Source of the DNA: Hyphomicrobiales bacterium | Lineage (GTDB): Bacteria > Pseudomonadota > Alphaproteobacteria > Rhizobiales > Rhizobiaceae | Direction: 5' to 3' | Length of the DNA: 63,831 nucleotides | Assembly: GCA_900469445.1 (NCBI GenBank) | Contig: UBXM01000055.1 | Location: 1 to 63,831 of the forward strand | Part shown: one piece after another, positions 44,022 to 52,347 of the stretch | Layout: every line of letters begins with the position of its first letter | Numbering within the stretch: the first letter of the stretch is position 1 | Notes under the pieces: model-generated | Seen by the model: only the letters and a program-made list of their open reading frames with translations | Databases searched by the model: none | Told to the model about the DNA's origin: nothing | Made by a program: the position numbers and the translations under genes

Positions 44022-44270
44022 GCCCCGCCGAAACTTTAACGCGCGGTCTCGAATCGCGTCGCAGCTGCCTCTCCCGCGTGTCCGCGATGCAACATTCACG
44101 TCTTTGTTAAATGCGCGTGTGCTGAAGGAGCCTGCGCGGCAAGGCTTTCCATCTGCGTGTTAACCGCTCATCAAGGTTAATGATTCACTCTTCAACCAGT
44201 GTCGCTGCCTCGGACGATCCCCCTCTGGGTTCCGACCAGGCTTCTATGGTTACCTTGTGGAGTTGCCGTT

Positions 44271-45449
44271 TTGCGTTCGAAAAGAGTTCTGCGTAAGGGG
44301 TCCCTGCAGCGTTGGGACAAATTGGCCTCTCCGGTTCTGTTCGGTTTTGCCGCCTGGCTGGCTTTTCCGGCAGTTCCCTCCCAGGGTGATCTCACCGATC
44401 TTTTTGCCGGCCGCAACGGCTCTTCCGAAAGCTGGCGCATGGTCATCACCCAGTCGCCGGCAGGTTCGCTCCATACGGCTTCGCTCGCTTTTCCCGGCGG
44501 CTCGCATGTACTCGGCGGCGATGCCGGTATCGCACTGCCCGACGGTCGCAAGGTCGCGCTGGCCGACAAGGACAAGCCGGGCGAGGGGACGCCCGACGAG
44601 GACCGCGTCAACCGCGCGCAAAAGAAGGGACGCATCGTTGCCGTCATGCCGATGCTGCCGCCCAAGGCGTTCTCTGCCGGTTCCATCCTCGAGCGCTCCA
44701 GTTCGCTGACCAAGCCTGTCGACGACGAAGACGAGATGACGGCCTTCGTCAAGGTGGACAAGGGCGAGCAGGCCAATCAGCAGCCGGTCGAGGTTGCCGA
44801 ATTCTACTTCCGCAAGGACGAGGTGAAGGAGCAAAGCCTGCCGCCGATGATCGCCAGCCTCGTCAACAACGATCACGCCGACATCCTCGCCACCGCTTAT
44901 GCTCCGTCCTCCCCGGACTTCTCCCGCCAGTCGCCTTTCGATTCCATTCTGAAGAAGCCCGATAGCGGTCGGTTCATCCCCCCGATCGGCCCGGAGGATC
45001 ATGCCTGGGCGGCAAACCCGCTGCCGGCTGATTCCTTCTCGTCCAAGCAGCAGCAATGCCTCGCTTCGGGCATCTATTTCGAGGCGCGCGGCGAATCGGT
45101 GCGCGGCCAGGCCGCGGTTGCCCAGGTCATCCTCAACCGCGTGCGCAATCCGGCCTATCCCGATACGATCTGCGATGTCGTCTACCAGAACGAAGACTGG
45201 CGCAATCGCTGCCAGTTCTCCTTCGCCTGCGACAATATCAAGGACCGTATCCGCTCCCAGGATCACTGGAAAGTGGCGCGGGAAGTGGCCATGGCCGTGA
45301 CCGCCGGCAAGATCTGGATGCCCGAGGTCGGCTCCGCGACACATTATCACGCGACCTATGTCCGGCCGAACTGGGCAAAGACGATGAAAAAGGTCGGCCG
45401 CATCGGTCTGCACGTCTTCTATAGAACCTATGGTGGTGGTTGGAGCTGA
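44271..45449 (+). CDS. SleB-type cell wall hydrolase
   Basis: 392 residues from a TTG at 44271, chosen because GGAG lies eight bases before it; a GTG at 44199 is in frame but without such a site. A membrane anchor LASPVLFGFAAWLAFPAV lies near the N-terminus. A long low-order region follows. The C-terminal hydrolase_2/SleB domain (about 275-385) has CLASGIYFEARGESVRGQAA with the catalytic Glu, AQVILNRVRNPAYP, and the Cys pair in CDVVYQNEDWRNRCQFSFAC. It likely cuts peptidoglycan glycan strands in the periplasm. Confidence 0.9.
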   Translation: MRSKRVLRKGSLQRWDKLASPVLFGFAAWLAFPAVPSQGDLTDLFAGRNGSSESWRMVITQSPAGSLHTASLAFPGGSHVLGGDAGIALPDGRKVALADKDKPGEGTPDEDRVNRAQKKGRIVAVMPMLPPKAFSAGSILERSSSLTKPVDDEDEMTAFVKVDKGEQANQQPVEVAEFYFRKDEVKEQSLPPMIASLVNNDHADILATAYAPSSPDFSRQSPFDSILKKPDSGRFIPPIGPEDHAWAANPLPADSFSSKQQQCLASGIYFEARGESVRGQAAVAQVILNRVRNPAYPDTICDVVYQNEDWRNRCQFSFACDNIKDRIRSQDHWKVAREVAMAVTAGKIWMPEVGSATHYHATYVRPNWAKTMKKVGRIGLHVFYRTYGGGWS

Positions 45450-45568
45450 TACAAGCACCTCAGCGTCCACCGATTCCCGCATCAGTTTTATCCGCCATCC
45501 TGTCGCTTTTGGGATAAAGCGATGAATCTATTGGTTTTAAATCCCTTGGGGCAAGCTTGTTCAGCGCC

Positions 45569-45597
45569 TTGACTAGCAAGGCGGCGAAAACTATGTT
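45569..45597 (+). promoter_or_regulatory. Housekeeping promoter of the atp F0 operon
   Basis: TTGACT (45569-45574), 17-base spacer, TATGTT (45592-45597). Start of transcription near 45604, about 85 bases before atpI. Confidence 0.6.
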
Positions 45598-45689
45598 GCG
45601 CGCACTTGAAAGAGGGCCGGAAGGCGCGAAATCCCTCGCTAACCGTCGTCCGGCTTTGCCGGATGGGAGTGCCGGTGATGGAGGATGCG

Positions 45690-46037
45690 ATGGAAGAGCC
45701 TGATGATGGTCTGGACGAGCGCCGGAAGCAACTTTCTGCAGCCTTGGCTGACAGGAAGGCAGACGACGCGGCAGAGGCGAAGAGGGACGCGCAATCTGAA
45801 GAAAGCCGCAAGGGTATGGCCTTGGGCTTGAAGATTTCCTCTGAATTCATCTCTGCAATCGCCGTGGGCGGTCTTCTGGGCTATCTGCTGGACTATTTCG
45901 CGGGCACTTCTCCATGGGGGATGATCGTATTCATCCTTCTCGGATTCGGCGCCGGTATTTTGAATGTGCTTCGCACCGTGGGCATGGTGGCTTCACCGCC
46001 CGGCATGGGTGGCGGAAGCGACAAAGACAGGACGTGA
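45690..46037 (+). CDS. atpI: ATP synthase accessory protein I
   Basis: 115 residues from the ATG at 45690, which has GGAGG five bases upstream; an ATG four codons earlier would include that site. A charged N-terminal half (DERRKQLSAALADRKADDAA) is followed by two membrane helices (FISAIAVGGLLGYLLDYFAG, GMIVFILLGFGAGILNVL). AtpI helps assemble the c-ring. First gene of the F0 operon. Confidence 0.9.
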   Translation: MEEPDDGLDERRKQLSAALADRKADDAAEAKRDAQSEESRKGMALGLKISSEFISAIAVGGLLGYLLDYFAGTSPWGMIVFILLGFGAGILNVLRTVGMVASPPGMGGGSDKDRT

Positions 46038-46095
46038 ACCGCACGCGGTTCGTTTAACAGACAGGCCGAAAATCGGTCAGCGAAAGAGGTAGACG

Positions 46096-46848
46096 GTGGC
46101 AAACGATCCGATCAGTCAGTTCCAGATCAGCAAGATCGTTCCGATCGAGATCGGCGGCATCGACCTTTCGTTCACCAACGCCTCCCTCTTCATGGTCGCG
46201 ACCGTCGCCTGTGCGTCCGGGTTCCTGTATTTTGCAACGGGACAGCGTGGTCTTATCCCCGGTCGCGCCCAGTCCGTCGCCGAAATGTCCTATGAATTCA
46301 TTGCCAACATGCTGCGTGAAGGCGCGGGATCGCATGGCATGAAGTTCTTTCCGCTGGTCTTCTCCCTGTTCATGTTCGTGCTGACGGCCAACATGCTGGG
46401 TCTGTTCCCGTATTTCTACACCGTCACCACCCAGATCATCGTCACCTTCGCGCTTGCGATCCTGGTTATCGGCACGGTTATCGGCTACGGCTTTTACAAG
46501 CACGGTTTCCAATTCCTGAAGGTATTCGTGCCGTCTGGCATCCCTGGAATTCTCCTGCCTCTGGTTGTTCTGATCGAAGTCATTTCCTTCCTGTCGCGTC
46601 CGATCTCGCTCTCCGTTCGTCTTTTCGCGAACATGCTCGCAGGTCACATCACGCTGAAGGTTTTTGCAGGTTTCGTCGTCTCGCTGGCGGCCCTTGGCCC
46701 GATCGGTATCGGCGGCGCCATCCTGCCCCTCATCATGACCGTTGCCATCACCGGTCTCGAATTCCTCGTCGCCTTCCTCCAGGCCTATGTCTTTGCGGTG
46801 CTGACTTGCATGTACCTCAATGATGCAGTTCATCCCGGCGGGCACTAA
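46096..46848 (+). CDS. atpB: ATP synthase F0 subunit a
   Basis: 250 residues, GTG start (AGAGG nine bases before). Forms the proton channel against the c-ring. The essential Arg region is visible in ISLSVRLFANMLAGHITLKV (Arg of SLSVRLFAN), and the closing helix in FLVAFLQAYVFAVLTCMYL. Normal length. Confidence 0.97.
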   Translation: MANDPISQFQISKIVPIEIGGIDLSFTNASLFMVATVACASGFLYFATGQRGLIPGRAQSVAEMSYEFIANMLREGAGSHGMKFFPLVFSLFMFVLTANMLGLFPYFYTVTTQIIVTFALAILVIGTVIGYGFYKHGFQFLKVFVPSGIPGILLPLVVLIEVISFLSRPISLSVRLFANMLAGHITLKVFAGFVVSLAALGPIGIGGAILPLIMTVAITGLEFLVAFLQAYVFAVLTCMYLNDAVHPGGH

Positions 46849-46916
46849 GGATAACCACCCATTGGCGTCCTGAGGCGTCAGTCATCAGCCGCAACACCCA
46901 TTCGAAGGAGTTCATC

Positions 46917-47144
46917 ATGGACGCGGAAGCAGCAAAGTTCATCGGCGCAGGTCTCGCTTGCTTTGGTATGGCCGGTACGGCCCTCGGCCTCGGCAACATC
47001 TTCGGCAGCTATCTGTCGGGCGCCCTGCGCAACCCGTCTGCCGCCGACAGCCAGTTCGGCCGTCTGGTATTCGGCTTCGCCGTTACGGAAGCTCTGGGCA
47101 TCTTCTCGCTGCTCGTAGCTCTCCTTCTCCTGTTTGCTGTATAA
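46917..47144 (+). CDS. atpE: ATP synthase F0 subunit c
   Basis: 75 residues, two helices. The first has the Gly-rich IGAGLACFGMAGTALGLGN. The second carries the proton-binding Glu in GRLVFGFAVTEALGIFSLL. AAGGAG precedes the ATG. As many copies as 10-15 are needed per complex; a strong hairpin directly downstream may protect this part of the message. Confidence 0.97.
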   Translation: MDAEAAKFIGAGLACFGMAGTALGLGNIFGSYLSGALRNPSAADSQFGRLVFGFAVTEALGIFSLLVALLLLFAV

Positions 47145-47173
47145 GACTTAAACGTCTAGCGGCATAGGAATAG

Positions 47174-47206
47174 GATCACGGCTGGCCGGTAACGGCCGCC
47201 GTGATC
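47174..47206 (+). promoter_or_regulatory. Strong hairpin between atpE and atpF'
   Basis: Outer stem GATCACGGC / GCCGTGATC (9 bp), a single bulged T, inner stem GGCCG / CGGCC, loop GTAA. All pairs are Watson-Crick. It is followed by TACTTTAT rather than a pure T-run, so a partial terminator or a 3'-end stabiliser for atpE are both possible. Confidence 0.6.
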
Positions 47207-47237
47207 TACTTTATATGGAATTCACCTGGAGGTGATG

Positions 47238-47849
47238 ATGATCGTGACCTCGGCATACGCGCAGACCGCGCCGGCCGCATCTGAAACGCCCGCTGCGCCC
47301 GCAGGCGAGGTTCATACCGAAACTGGTGTTGCCCACGAGGCAGATCACGGTTCCGGTGCGTTCCCGCCTTTCGACTCGACGCATTTTTCGTCGCAGCTGA
47401 TCTGGCTCGTCATCACCTTTGGTCTTTTCTATCTTTTGATGAAAAAGATCATCGTGCCGCGCGTTGGCGGCATCCTCGAAGATCGCCAGGGCCGCATCGC
47501 CGCCGATCTCGAAGAAGCAAGCCGCCTCAAGGCGGAATCCGACGCTGCCGTCGAGACCTATGAAAAGGAACTGGCAGCCGCCCGTTCCAAGGCAAACGGC
47601 ATTGCCGAAGCTGCCCGCAACGACGCCAAGGCCAAGGCTGCAGCCGATCGCACCGCGATCGAAGCGGAACTGGCGGCCAAGCTCGCTGCAGCCGAAACCC
47701 GCATCGGCGAGATCAAGGCCAAGGCTTTTGCTGAAGTCGGCACGATTGCCGAGGAAACCGCAACGGCGATTGTTGATCAGCTGATCGGCGGCAAGGCCAC
47801 CGGCGACGACATCAAGGCTGCTGTCGCAGCTGCCAAGACGGGAGCCTGA
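47238..47849 (+). CDS. atpF': ATP synthase F0 subunit b'
   Basis: 203 residues; the second ATG of a pair is chosen because GGAGG lies five bases before it. A flexible Ala/Pro N-terminus precedes one membrane helix (SSQLIWLVITFGLFYLLM) and a long Ala/Lys/Glu coiled coil forming half of the peripheral stalk. The duplicated b/b' form is typical of alphaproteobacteria and photosynthetic lineages. Confidence 0.94.
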   Translation: MIVTSAYAQTAPAASETPAAPAGEVHTETGVAHEADHGSGAFPPFDSTHFSSQLIWLVITFGLFYLLMKKIIVPRVGGILEDRQGRIAADLEEASRLKAESDAAVETYEKELAAARSKANGIAEAARNDAKAKAAADRTAIEAELAAKLAAAETRIGEIKAKAFAEVGTIAEETATAIVDQLIGGKATGDDIKAAVAAAKTGA

Positions 47850-47852
47850 TCC

Positions 47853-48332
47853 ATGGATTCGACATTTTTCGCGCTCGTCGGTCTCGTTCTTTTCCTCATG
47901 CTTATCGCGTACCTGAAGGTTCCGGGCATGATGGCGAAGTCGCTGGATAAGCGTGCCGACAATATCCGCGACGAACTTAACGAGGCAAAGAGCCTGCGTG
48001 AGGAAGCCCAGGCGCTGCTTGCTGAGTACCAGAAGAAGCGCAAGGAAGCCGAAGCCGAAGCCGCAGCCCTGCTTGCCGCCGCTGAACGCGAAGCAGCCCT
48101 TCTGACCGAAGAAGCGCGCCAGAAGACGGAAGAGTTCGTCGCTCGCCGCAACGCGCTCTCGGAACAGAAGATCAAGCAGGCCGAAGCCGACGCGATTACA
48201 GCCGTAAAGTCCGCCGCGATCGACATCGCTGTCGCCGCCGCCGGAAAGGTGATTGCTTCCAAGGCCGACAAGCCGACCCAGACAGCCCTCTTCAAGGACG
48301 CCGTCGCCAAGGTCCAGTCGCGCCTCAACTGA
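47853..48332 (+). CDS. atpF: ATP synthase F0 subunit b
   Basis: 159 residues. N-terminal helix FALVGLVLFLMLIAYLKVPG, then the charged coiled coil (KSLDKRADNIRDELNEAKSL). It starts three bases after the b' stop. Last gene of the operon, closed by a strong terminator. F1 genes are not here, as usual in this class where they form a separate operon. Confidence 0.95.
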   Translation: MDSTFFALVGLVLFLMLIAYLKVPGMMAKSLDKRADNIRDELNEAKSLREEAQALLAEYQKKRKEAEAEAAALLAAAEREAALLTEEARQKTEEFVARRNALSEQKIKQAEADAITAVKSAAIDIAVAAAGKVIASKADKPTQTALFKDAVAKVQSRLN

Positions 48333-48355
48333 TTTCGGTCAGACAAGAGATTTCA

Positions 48356-48384
48356 AAAGCCGGGTGGAAACGCCCGGCTTTTTT
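48356..48384 (+). terminator. Intrinsic terminator of the F0 operon
   Basis: AAAGCCGGGTG / CGCCCGGCTTT, 11-bp stem with one T:G pair and a GAAA tetraloop, followed by TTTTTT in total. Confidence 0.9.
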
Positions 48385-48703
48385 GTTGTCGACGGCAAAA
48401 GATGTGAGGTCGGCACTGTCTAGCAACAGGCTATTGTGAGCGACGGGCAAAAGGGTGAAGGCCGACTATAGGTTCTCGGCTCAAACCGAAGCTTCTCGCT
48501 TCGTGCGCAGAGTTGCGGATGCTCCGGTTGCCAAAGCGGCTTGAAAACGGTTGTCGAGATGGGTGTCTTGGCGCAATCGCTTCTACTGCTCGTAACATCA
48601 GCTTTCAGCGTGAAGAGTTCCGCCACAAGCAGGTGGCGCGAAGGACATGCGATAAAACAAGCTTCTGAAGCATGAGCGGCAAACTCGAAGGAGCGCGCAA
48701 GCT
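48385..48703. other. Stretch without a recognised feature after the F0 operon
   Basis: 319 bases between the F0 terminator and a small gene on the other strand. Short frames are present but lack ribosome sites and family traits. I see nothing else here. Confidence 0.4.
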
Positions 48704-49051
48704 TCAGGTTCTGCGGGCTTCCAGGCGACGCTTGTCACGTTCGACGTGTTCGTAACCCTTCGGCGTAAGACGGAATTGTCGTTTTTGAAATTCGCCGCGA
48801 ATGAGGATGAAACCTTGTTCTTCGGCTTCGCCCAATGTCTTCAGGCTTGTACCTTTCGGTGGAGACTGCCAATCTAGGCCAGTGGCGCTGTGCAGCAAAA
48901 CCATAATTTTGATAATCTCGTTTCTCCATGGCAGATGTGGAAAGCTGTAGATAGCTTCGCACTCAAGTCCCGGCAATGGCTTGCGATGATGCATCGCCGC
49001 CGAATTGCTGATCCCGCATTTATTGGCCAGCGGGTCATGGGGAAAGATCAA
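48704..49051 (-). CDS. Hypothetical protein with winged-helix-like C-terminus
   Basis: 115 residues if read from the TTG at 49051, whose TTGA overlaps the rnhB stop; an ATG at 48994 would give 96. The C-terminal part LKTLGEAEEQGFILIRGEFQ, then KRQFRLTPKGYEHVERDK, resembles the recognition wing of a winged helix (as in restriction-endonuclease-linked or DUF-type regulators). No family is recognised with confidence. Because it directly follows rnhB it is probably cotranscribed. Confidence 0.5.
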   Translation of the reverse strand: MIFPHDPLANKCGISNSAAMHHRKPLPGLECEAIYSFPHLPWRNEIIKIMVLLHSATGLDWQSPPKGTSLKTLGEAEEQGFILIRGEFQKRQFRLTPKGYEHVERDKRRLEARRT

Positions 49052-49713
49052 TCTTCCGCAGGATCATCCTTCTTCAACGGCCGAAAGCTCATCCGGTGCA
49101 GCGGGCAGGGGCCGTCCGAGATGATTGCGTCGCGGTGCTGCTTCGTGCCGTAGCCCGCATGTTTGGCAAAGCCATAGGCGGGATAAACGAGGCCGGCGCG
49201 TTCCATCATCCGGTCTCGCGTCACCTTGGCGATAATCGAGGCGGCGGCGATCGAGACGGAGCGGCTGTCGCCCTTGATGACGGCCTTGCCGGAACAGGAA
49301 AGCCCTTTCGGCACGTCACGGCCATCGACCAGCACATGCGCCGGCGCAACCGGCAGGCATGCCACTGCCCGACGCATGGCATCGAGACTGGCGCGCAGGA
49401 TGTTGATCTCGTCGATCAGGCGTGGGCCCGATGAAGCGATCGAGACATGTGCGGTTGCCATGATCGCCTCGAACAGGGCCTCGCGCTGCTTGAGCGAGAG
49501 TTTTTTTGAATCATTGAGGCCGTCGGGAATATTGTCGGGATCGAGGATTACCGCTGCTGCGACCACCGGGCCGGCGAGCGGGCCGCGGCCGGCTTCGTCG
49601 GTTCCGGCAACCGGCCAGTGCCCGGCATCACGGGCTGCAAGTTCCAGGCTGAAATCACAGGTGAGGGGGCTATCGAAAAGCATCGGAGAATCGGGCGGCG
49701 TACGAACCAACAT
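49048..49713 (-). CDS. rnhB: Ribonuclease HII
   Basis: Removes RNA from RNA-DNA hybrids and initiates ribonucleotide removal. 221 residues from the ATG at 49713 (an ATG at 49683, giving 211, is also possible). Active site: GTDEAGRGPLAGPVVAAAV (DEAGRG, two acidic residues), HVLVDGRDVP (third Asp), and the SIIAKVTRDRMM segment. Family length and order are normal; in-frame codons up to 49887 are a basic leader without signals. Confidence 0.95.
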   Translation of the reverse strand: MLVRTPPDSPMLFDSPLTCDFSLELAARDAGHWPVAGTDEAGRGPLAGPVVAAAVILDPDNIPDGLNDSKKLSLKQREALFEAIMATAHVSIASSGPRLIDEINILRASLDAMRRAVACLPVAPAHVLVDGRDVPKGLSCSGKAVIKGDSRSVSIAAASIIAKVTRDRMMERAGLVYPAYGFAKHAGYGTKQHRDAIISDGPCPLHRMSFRPLKKDDPAED

Positions 49714-49992
49714 GGCGGCAGGCTCGCACGCCGTCCCGATCTCCTGCAAGCCCCGAAAGCGAGTGCGGCTTCGCTTTCCACCGCGCGTATGGCGGCGGGC
49801 TCGGGGCAATGTTCTCGGTGGGCAAGGGGGCGGGTAACCTGACCGAGAACGAAGTTGAATAAGTCCTGCGCCACGCAGGGCGCACAAAACGGGATATGCG
49901 ACGGACCGAAATGAAATCTGGCGCAGAATGCGTCTGCATTCTTGGACATTTCACTTTCGGCTTGTCTCTCCCCTCCGTCGAAGTCGTCCTTC

Positions 49993-51150
49993 CTATAGAA
50001 GCGAGAGCTGGATGCCGCCGCCGTTCGGGCGAATGAACAGATCGTCGCGCAGATGCATGCCGCGCCGGACAAGTCCCAGCCTCTTGGTCGCCATTTCGAA
50101 ACGGCGGCCGATCTGCCAGGCATAGGGACCGACGCCCTTCATCCGCTTGCCGAATTCCGCATCGTAATCCTTGCCGCCGCGCATCGAGCGGATCAGCGAC
50201 ATCACATGCCGGTAGCGATCCGGATAATTGCGCAGCAGCCAGTCGCGGAATAGAGGGCTGACTTCCAGCGGCAGGCGAAGCAGGACATAGCTTGCTTCCG
50301 TGGCGCCTGCCGCATGGCCTGAATCGAGAATGCGCTCGATCTCATGGTCGTTCAGTGCCGGAATGATCGGCGAGGCCATGATGGCGGTCGGTATGCCGGC
50401 ATCCGACAGTGCCTTGATCGCTTCCAGCCGCTTGGTCGGCGTCGAGGCGCGCGGCTCCATTGTCCGCGCCAGTTTCCGGTCAAGCGTCGTCACCGAGATG
50501 CCGACCTTGGCCAGCCTCTTCGAGGCCATGTCGGACAGAATGTCGATATCGCGCATGACCAGCGCCGACTTGGTCACGATCACCACCGGATGATTGGCCT
50601 TCTGCAGCACTTCGAGGATCTGGCGCATGATCCGCCATTCCCGCTCGATCGGCTGGTAGGGGTCGGTATTGGTGCCGATCGCAATTGCCCGCACCTTGTA
50701 ATCCGGCTTGCTCAACTCCCGCTCGAGCAGGCGCGGCACATCCGGCTTGGCAAACAGCTTCGCCTCGAAATCCAGCCCCGGCGAAAGGCCCATGAAACTG
50801 TGGCTCGGCCGGGCAAAACAATAGATGCAGCCATGCTCGCAGCCGCGATAGGGATTGATCGACCGGTCGAAGCCGAGATCGGGACTGTCGTTGCGGGTGA
50901 TCGCCGTCTTCGGTTTTTCCACCTGCACTTCGGTGCGGAAAGGCTCCAGTTCCTCCAGCGTCTGCCAGCCATCGTCAAAAGCCTCGCGCCGCTCTTCCTC
51001 GAAGCGTCCGCTCGGATTGAGGCCCGCGCCTCTGCCGCGCCGCCGGTCGATCTCGATCCTGAGGCCGGACGATTGGACCAGTGCATCGGCAATGTCAGCC
51101 GTATGGGCGGGCGCAAACGCACCCTGCCGCAGTTGGGACAGCTCGGTCAT
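49993..51150 (-). CDS. Radical SAM protein, PA0069 type
   Basis: 385 residues. The radical SAM cysteine motif is CEHGCIYC (about residues 105-112; CxxxCxxC), with RSINPYRGC just before. The rest (AIAIGTNTDPYQPIERE, VVIVTKSALVMRDID, GISVTTLDRKLARTMEPRAS) fits the PA0069 branch, which is related to spore photoproduct lyase-like proteins but has no proven reaction. It is upstream of rnhB on the same strand. Confidence 0.92.
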   Translation of the reverse strand: MTELSQLRQGAFAPAHTADIADALVQSSGLRIEIDRRRGRGAGLNPSGRFEEERREAFDDGWQTLEELEPFRTEVQVEKPKTAITRNDSPDLGFDRSINPYRGCEHGCIYCFARPSHSFMGLSPGLDFEAKLFAKPDVPRLLERELSKPDYKVRAIAIGTNTDPYQPIEREWRIMRQILEVLQKANHPVVIVTKSALVMRDIDILSDMASKRLAKVGISVTTLDRKLARTMEPRASTPTKRLEAIKALSDAGIPTAIMASPIIPALNDHEIERILDSGHAAGATEASYVLLRLPLEVSPLFRDWLLRNYPDRYRHVMSLIRSMRGGKDYDAEFGKRMKGVGPYAWQIGRRFEMATKRLGLVRRGMHLRDDLFIRPNGGGIQLSLL

Positions 51151-51277
51151 TGAAGGCTCCTGACGGGATCATTTCCCGTTCTCGATGATTAAATTCCTAC
51201 CGCCGAAATGAGAACATTGCAAGAACAAACTTTGTTGTTTGCTGGCTTTCGCTTGTGCGATGCGGTAAGGGTCAGAA

Positions 51278-51793
51278 ATGCTGACTGTTTTGATGGAATG
51301 CAGGGATCAGGAAGCCGAGCTTGCTCAAACGCTTTCGATCCTCGTCACGGCTGCCGTGGAAGGGCTTGTAAGCGACGTGATCGTGCTTGATCACGCGTCG
51401 CGCGACGGGTCGTCCCATGTGGCGGATGCTGCCGGTTGCCGGTTTCATAACCACTGGGACATCAAGGATGTCCTGCGCAGTGCGCGCGGCGAGTGGCTGT
51501 TGTTCATCGAAGCGGGCGCGCGGCCGCAAAGCGGCTGGATCGACGAGGTGCTGGAATATCTGGCGCTGCACAGGCAGGCGGCGCGCTTTTCGCCGTCACG
51601 CAACTACCGCCGCCCGTTCTTCAAGCGCATCGGTCGCCCGGTTCCGCCGCTGGAATACGGTCTGCTGCTGCCCAAGAAGAACGCGATCGCCCTGGCGAAA
51701 TCCGGCATGGATCTCGAAGCGCTTGCCAAAGGCCAGAAGACTACGAAGCTGATGAGCCAGCTCATCCCTGCCTGGGTTGTGGCGGCCCGCTGA
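51278..51793 (+). CDS. Small GT2-like glycosyltransferase-fold protein
   Basis: 171 residues. The nucleotide-binding half of a family-2 glycosyltransferase is visible: VLMECRDQEAELAQTLSILV, DVIVLDHASRDGSSHVA. The place where the metal-binding DxD is usual reads LLFIEAGARPQSGWIDEVLE. It is short and the key acidic pair is altered, so an active enzyme is doubtful. The gene is convergent with moaB and alone on its strand. Confidence 0.75.
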   Translation: MLTVLMECRDQEAELAQTLSILVTAAVEGLVSDVIVLDHASRDGSSHVADAAGCRFHNHWDIKDVLRSARGEWLLFIEAGARPQSGWIDEVLEYLALHRQAARFSPSRNYRRPFFKRIGRPVPPLEYGLLLPKKNAIALAKSGMDLEALAKGQKTTKLMSQLIPAWVVAAR

Positions 51794-51798
51794 TTACC

Positions 51799-52347
51799 TC
51801 AGCTCTTCGTCCGTCTGAGATGCTCGTCCAGCCGCGGCAGGATTTCGACAAAATTGCAGGGCATGTGGCGATAGTCGAGCTGCGCCTTCAATATCCCGTC
51901 CCAGGCATCCTTGCAGGCGCCGGGCGAGCCGGGAATGACGAAGATATAGGTGGCATTGAGCACGCCGCCCGTCGCCCGCGACTGGATCGTCGACGTGCCG
52001 ATCTTGTCGTAGGAAATCCGGTGAAAGACTTCCGAAAATCCGTCCATCCGTTTTTCGAACAGCGGCTCAAGCGCTTCCGGCGTCACGTCGCGGCCGGTAA
52101 AGCCCGTGCCCCCGGTGGTGATGACGACATCGATCTCGGGATCGAGCGTCCAAGCCGTTACCTGGCCAGCGATCCTGTCGCGATCGTCGGTGACGATGGC
52201 GCGGGCTTTCAACAGATGCCCAGCCGCTTCGATGCGGTCGGCAAGCGTTTGGCCGGACTTGTCGTTTTCCATCGTCCGCGTATCGGAAACGGTGAGCACG
52301 GCAATGCCGAGAGGCACGAAGACGCGGCTTTCATCGATCCCGATCAT
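51799..52347 (-). CDS. moaB: Molybdenum cofactor biosynthesis protein MoaB
   Basis: 182 residues. Motifs AVLTVSDTRTMENDKSG and VVITTGGTGFTGRDVTPEAL are those of MoaB/MogA, which adenylate molybdopterin. The start overlaps the ispE stop by ATGA, so they are co-translated. The link is positional, not functional. Confidence 0.95.
   Translation of the reverse strand: MIGIDESRVFVPLGIAVLTVSDTRTMENDKSGQTLADRIEAAGHLLKARAIVTDDRDRIAGQVTAWTLDPEIDVVITTGGTGFTGRDVTPEALEPLFEKRMDGFSEVFHRISYDKIGTSTIQSRATGGVLNATYIFVIPGSPGACKDAWDGILKAQLDYRHMPCNFVEILPRLDEHLRRTKS

Noticed and set aside
44160..44180. TTAACC-N9-GGTTAA considered as a CtrA site before the cell wall hydrolase
   Set aside because: CtrA needs TTAA-N7-TTAA; here the cores are 13 bases apart. 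It stays an unexplained inverted repeat.
48420..48626. 68-codon minus frame after the F0 operon
   Set aside because: No ribosome site, odd composition and no recognisable family.
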